From an uncultured Oscillospiraceae bacterium (lineage in GTDB: Bacteria > Bacillota > Clostridia > Oscillospirales > Ruminococcaceae), in the NCBI GenBank assembly GCA_900543295.1, contig UQQY01000035.1:1-15364 (forward strand): a DNA stretch of 15,364 nt, in the 5' to 3' direction. Made by a program: the position numbers and the translations under genes. Under the pieces are notes generated by a model, which did not search any database, was not told the origin of the DNA, and saw nothing but the letters and a program-made list of their open reading frames with translations. This document shows, in pieces, positions 13,919-15,364 of the stretch (position 1 is its first letter; each line of letters opens with the position of its first letter).

Positions 13919-14635
13919 TCAGACTGTCGGCGTATCAAGCAGCCTTTGAATCGCCCAGGAAGCGAGCAGAAGACCTGCCGCAGGAGGACAGAAGCTGATA
14001 CTGCCAGGGCTGTGCCGCCCGTTTTGCGTATCGCAGACGACAGTGCGCGGTGCTTCCGTGGAATAAAGGACGGGCTGTTTAATGAGACCGCGCTTTTTTA
14101 ATTCTCTGCGCATCACACGGGCCAGCCCGCAGCCGCAGCCCACAGTGTCCTCGATGACGCCGAGACGAAAGGCAGAGGGATTTATACGGTTTCCGGTGCC
14201 AAGGCAGGTGATGGAGGGAATTCCCCGTTCGCGGCAGGCGGCTGCGAGATCCAGCTTGGCTGTTACAGTATCGATTGCATCAATTACAAGATCGGGATAA
14301 AGGGAAAACAGCGCTTCGCGGGTTTCGGCACTGTAGAATTCGTTAACCGGCAGAAGAGTACAATCCGGCGCAGCGAGAGAAAGCCGTTTTTGTGCGGCGT
14401 CGGTTTTATTTTGCCCGATTACGTCGATGGTAGCAAACTGCTGACGGTTCAGATTGGTTTCATCCACAATGTCATGGTCCATCAGAATCAGCGATCCGAT
14501 TCCACAGCGTGCAAGCGACTCTGCACAGCTTCCGCCGACGCCTCCTAAACCTATGACGGCGACACGTTTGGTTTGCAGTAATGCGGCAGCTTCCTCTCCG
14601 ATAAGTGCTTTTGTCCGATCAAGCGCGTGCTTCAT
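13919..14635 (-). CDS. tcdA: tRNA threonylcarbamoyladenosine dehydratase-like E1 enzyme (ThiF/MoeB family)
   Basis: A 238-residue ATP-dependent adenylating enzyme. TcdA cyclises t6A37 in ANN-decoding tRNAs to ct6A. The Rossmann loop IGLGGVGG is at 28-35, the acidic Asp53/Asp55 with TNLNRQ at 60-65 contact ATP and Mg, and VIDAIDTV is at 117-124. The LARVMRRELKKRGL stretch (171-184) and STEAP are specific to the TcdA/CsdL branch rather than MoeB or ThiF. No zinc CxxC pair is seen at the C-terminus. GCGCG (166-170) just before LARVMRR is unusual. ATG 14635 follows AAAGGAA about 12 nt upstream. No strong promoter or terminator is evident. Confidence 0.87.
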   Translation of the reverse strand: MKHALDRTKALIGEEAAALLQTKRVAVIGLGGVGGSCAESLARCGIGSLILMDHDIVDETNLNRQQFATIDVIGQNKTDAAQKRLSLAAPDCTLLPVNEFYSAETREALFSLYPDLVIDAIDTVTAKLDLAAACRERGIPSITCLGTGNRINPSAFRLGVIEDTVGCGCGLARVMRRELKKRGLIKQPVLYSTEAPRTVVCDTQNGRHSPGSISFCPPAAGLLLASWAIQRLLDTPTV

Positions 14636-14800
14636 TTCAGTATCATTCCTTTCCGGTTTCGGGATTTATTTTCTACAGGTGATGGCGAAGAGGGAATATC
14701 GAGAAATAGCTTTTTAGGAATTTTGCTGTGTGACGGTCGGCGGCCATGTCTCGCAAAAAGAGGATACGGTCTTGCCATTACAATTTTTAGTATTACACAA

Positions 14801-14832
14801 TTAAAAATGGGGCGCTCATCGCGCCCCATTTT
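14801..14832 (-). terminator. Terminator of the 6S RNA transcript
   Basis: AAAATGGGGCGC (14804-14815) and GCGCCCCATTTT (14821-14832) form a perfect 12-bp stem with a 5-nt loop. On the minus strand it is followed by TTTTTAATT; the plus-strand tail is only T4, so the minus direction is favoured. Confidence 0.88.
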
Positions 14833-14834
14833 GA

Positions 14835-15020
14835 TCCGCCCTGCCGTTTTCTGTACAGTAAGCTAAAAACCCGCGGTTCAAGCAGGTGGAAGCCTCCTTG
14901 ATGCGTTTGCGCTCCCAACATCCGCCAAAAGGCGGGAGGTCTGCATCCCCGGCACAAGAGTCCGGCCTCCAATAATATAAGTGTTGGATTTATATTATCC
15001 GTACAGGCGCACAGCGCAGA
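14835..15020 (-). ncRNA. ssrS: 6S RNA (regulator of RNA polymerase holoenzyme)
   Basis: No protein fits the 493-nt gap 14636-15128. The minus strand folds into a 6S-like rod of about 186 nt. The closing stem pairs TCTGCGCTGT (15020-15011) with ACGGCAGGGCGGA (14847-14835) and CTGTAC with GTACAG. The central region has a 5'-side hairpin (TAATATAA/TTATATTA) and a 3'-side hairpin ACCTGC-TTGAACC-GCGGGT, resembling the CACCTTGAACC...GGGTT segment of E. coli 6S. The terminal arm pairs GGAGGC/GCTTCC, GATGC/GCATC and CTCCC/GGGAG around CGCC-TTTT-GGCG. 6S mimics an open promoter and sequesters sigma-A polymerase. SRP, RNase P and tmRNA signatures are absent. The ends are from folding by eye. Confidence 0.7.
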
Positions 15021-15092
15021 ACACGTACTGTTTACCGCCAATAGAAACAATGATGCTGCGCGGTTGACGCAGAACTGTTTTCCATCCCTCTT

Positions 15093-15120
15093 ATTATAGC
15101 AGAAAAGCGATAAAAAACAA
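15093..15120 (-). promoter_or_regulatory. Promoter of the 6S RNA precursor
   Basis: On the minus strand TATAAT (15093-15098) has a consensus -10, with TTGTTT (15115-15120) 16 nt upstream as a partial -35. Initiation near 15086 would give a precursor of about 285 nt, leaving a leader of about 65 nt before the predicted mature 6S end. Confidence 0.6.
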
Positions 15121-15128
15121 AGGGAAAC

Positions 15129-15364
15129 TTATTCCTCTTCGCCGTCGAAATATGTGCTCAGCTTTTCTAAAAACATCTGACCGATTCGCTGATACTCCTC
15201 TTCGTCGTCAATTGAGATCATCAGTTCTTCGTCATTTTCATCCATTTGACTCTTTAAAACGATCAGCTCCGCCGTATCGTCCAGAATATCCTCCGGATCT
15301 TCGTAATATGGCATCAGTGCAAAGTAGCGATCGTCATCCACTTCCATGACGTCCAAAAGCTCGA
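15129..15364 (-). CDS. DUF1292 domain protein, cut by window end
   Basis: The last 77 residues of a small, very acidic protein of the DUF1292 family, common in Clostridia and of unknown function. The segment DDDRYFALMPYYEDPED, then VLKSQMDENDEELMISIDDEEEYQRIGQMFLEKL, matches the family pattern of a beta-rich core followed by an acidic helix. The frame is open to the window end (upstream residues ELLDVMEV), so the start is outside; a TTG codon at 15356 is internal. It lies upstream of the 6S gene on the same strand, and the 6S promoter begins about 10 nt after its stop. Confidence 0.82.
   Translation of the reverse strand, partial: ELLDVMEVDDDRYFALMPYYEDPEDILDDTAELIVLKSQMDENDEELMISIDDEEEYQRIGQMFLEKLSTYFDGEEE

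Noticed and set aside
13752..14101. Short plus-strand frames in the permease-tcdA gap
   Set aside because: No ribosome site, unusual composition, and overlap with the ends of the minus-strand genes.
14835..15020. SRP RNA, RNase P RNA or tmRNA instead of 6S
   Set aside because: The GGAAGCAGC tetraloop region of SRP RNA, the GAGGAAAGTCC box of RNase P and the tRNA-like TpsiC end of tmRNA are all absent; fold and size suit 6S.
1..15364. CRISPR arrays, insertion sequences, attachment sites, tRNA genes
   Set aside because: No repeated spacer-size units, transposase motifs, terminal inverted repeats or tRNA cloverleaf sequences were seen on either strand.

Overview
The window looks like a chromosomal segment of a Gram-positive Clostridia member (Oscillospiraceae-like is my best guess). 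The reasons are consensus sigma-A promoters, strong AAAGGAG ribosome sites, the dgt-dnaG-rpoD cluster, an Rrf2 regulator next to cysK, rpmE of the zinc type, a DUF1292 gene and a Firmicutes-style 6S RNA. No mobile element, CRISPR array, tRNA or rRNA was found. Both window ends cut genes.

Layout. 1-2001 (+): the end of an Rnf-type membrane oxidoreductase operon, in the order rnfD, rnfE, rnfA with 8-nt overlaps. No rnfG lies between D and E, and the usual cysteine ligands in A and E are mostly replaced. 2104-3255 (+): a membrane-anchored extracytoplasmic protein related to putative glycoside hydrolases. 3322-5040 (+): a phosphoglucomutase/phosphomannomutase. A perfect 20-bp-stem bidirectional terminator (5081-5125) separates it from convergent cysK (5143-6075, -). 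Upstream of cysK are a consensus promoter, a 13-bp inverted-repeat operator and an Rrf2 regulator (6230-6658, -). 6865-7344 (+): a small lipoprotein. 7432-7629 (+): rpmE with its own promoter and terminator. 7698-8342 (+): a YigZ family protein. 8480-12409 (+): dgt, dnaG, rpoD. 12538-12936 (+): a second Rrf2 regulator with its own consensus promoter and terminator. 13049-13764 (-): two half-length TauE/SafE permease genes overlapping by 4 nt. 13919-14635 (-): a TcdA-like E1 enzyme. About 14835-15020 (-): 6S RNA, inside a longer predicted transcript. 15129-15364 (-): a DUF1292 protein, cut by the window end.

Themes. Sulfur/cysteine control appears twice: an Rrf2 regulator with cysK, and a second Rrf2 regulator convergent with split TauE/SafE subunits. 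The dgt-dnaG-rpoD block links nucleotide pools, priming and transcription initiation, and 6S RNA acts on the same sigma-A holoenzyme. The most unusual part is the Rnf-like operon. It keeps the membrane fold of the ion-pumping core, but the visible portion lacks RnfG, three of the four cysteines of the RnfA/RnfE intramembrane iron-sulfur site, and a canonical flavin attachment motif in RnfD. It may be a divergent or functionally rewired member of the family.
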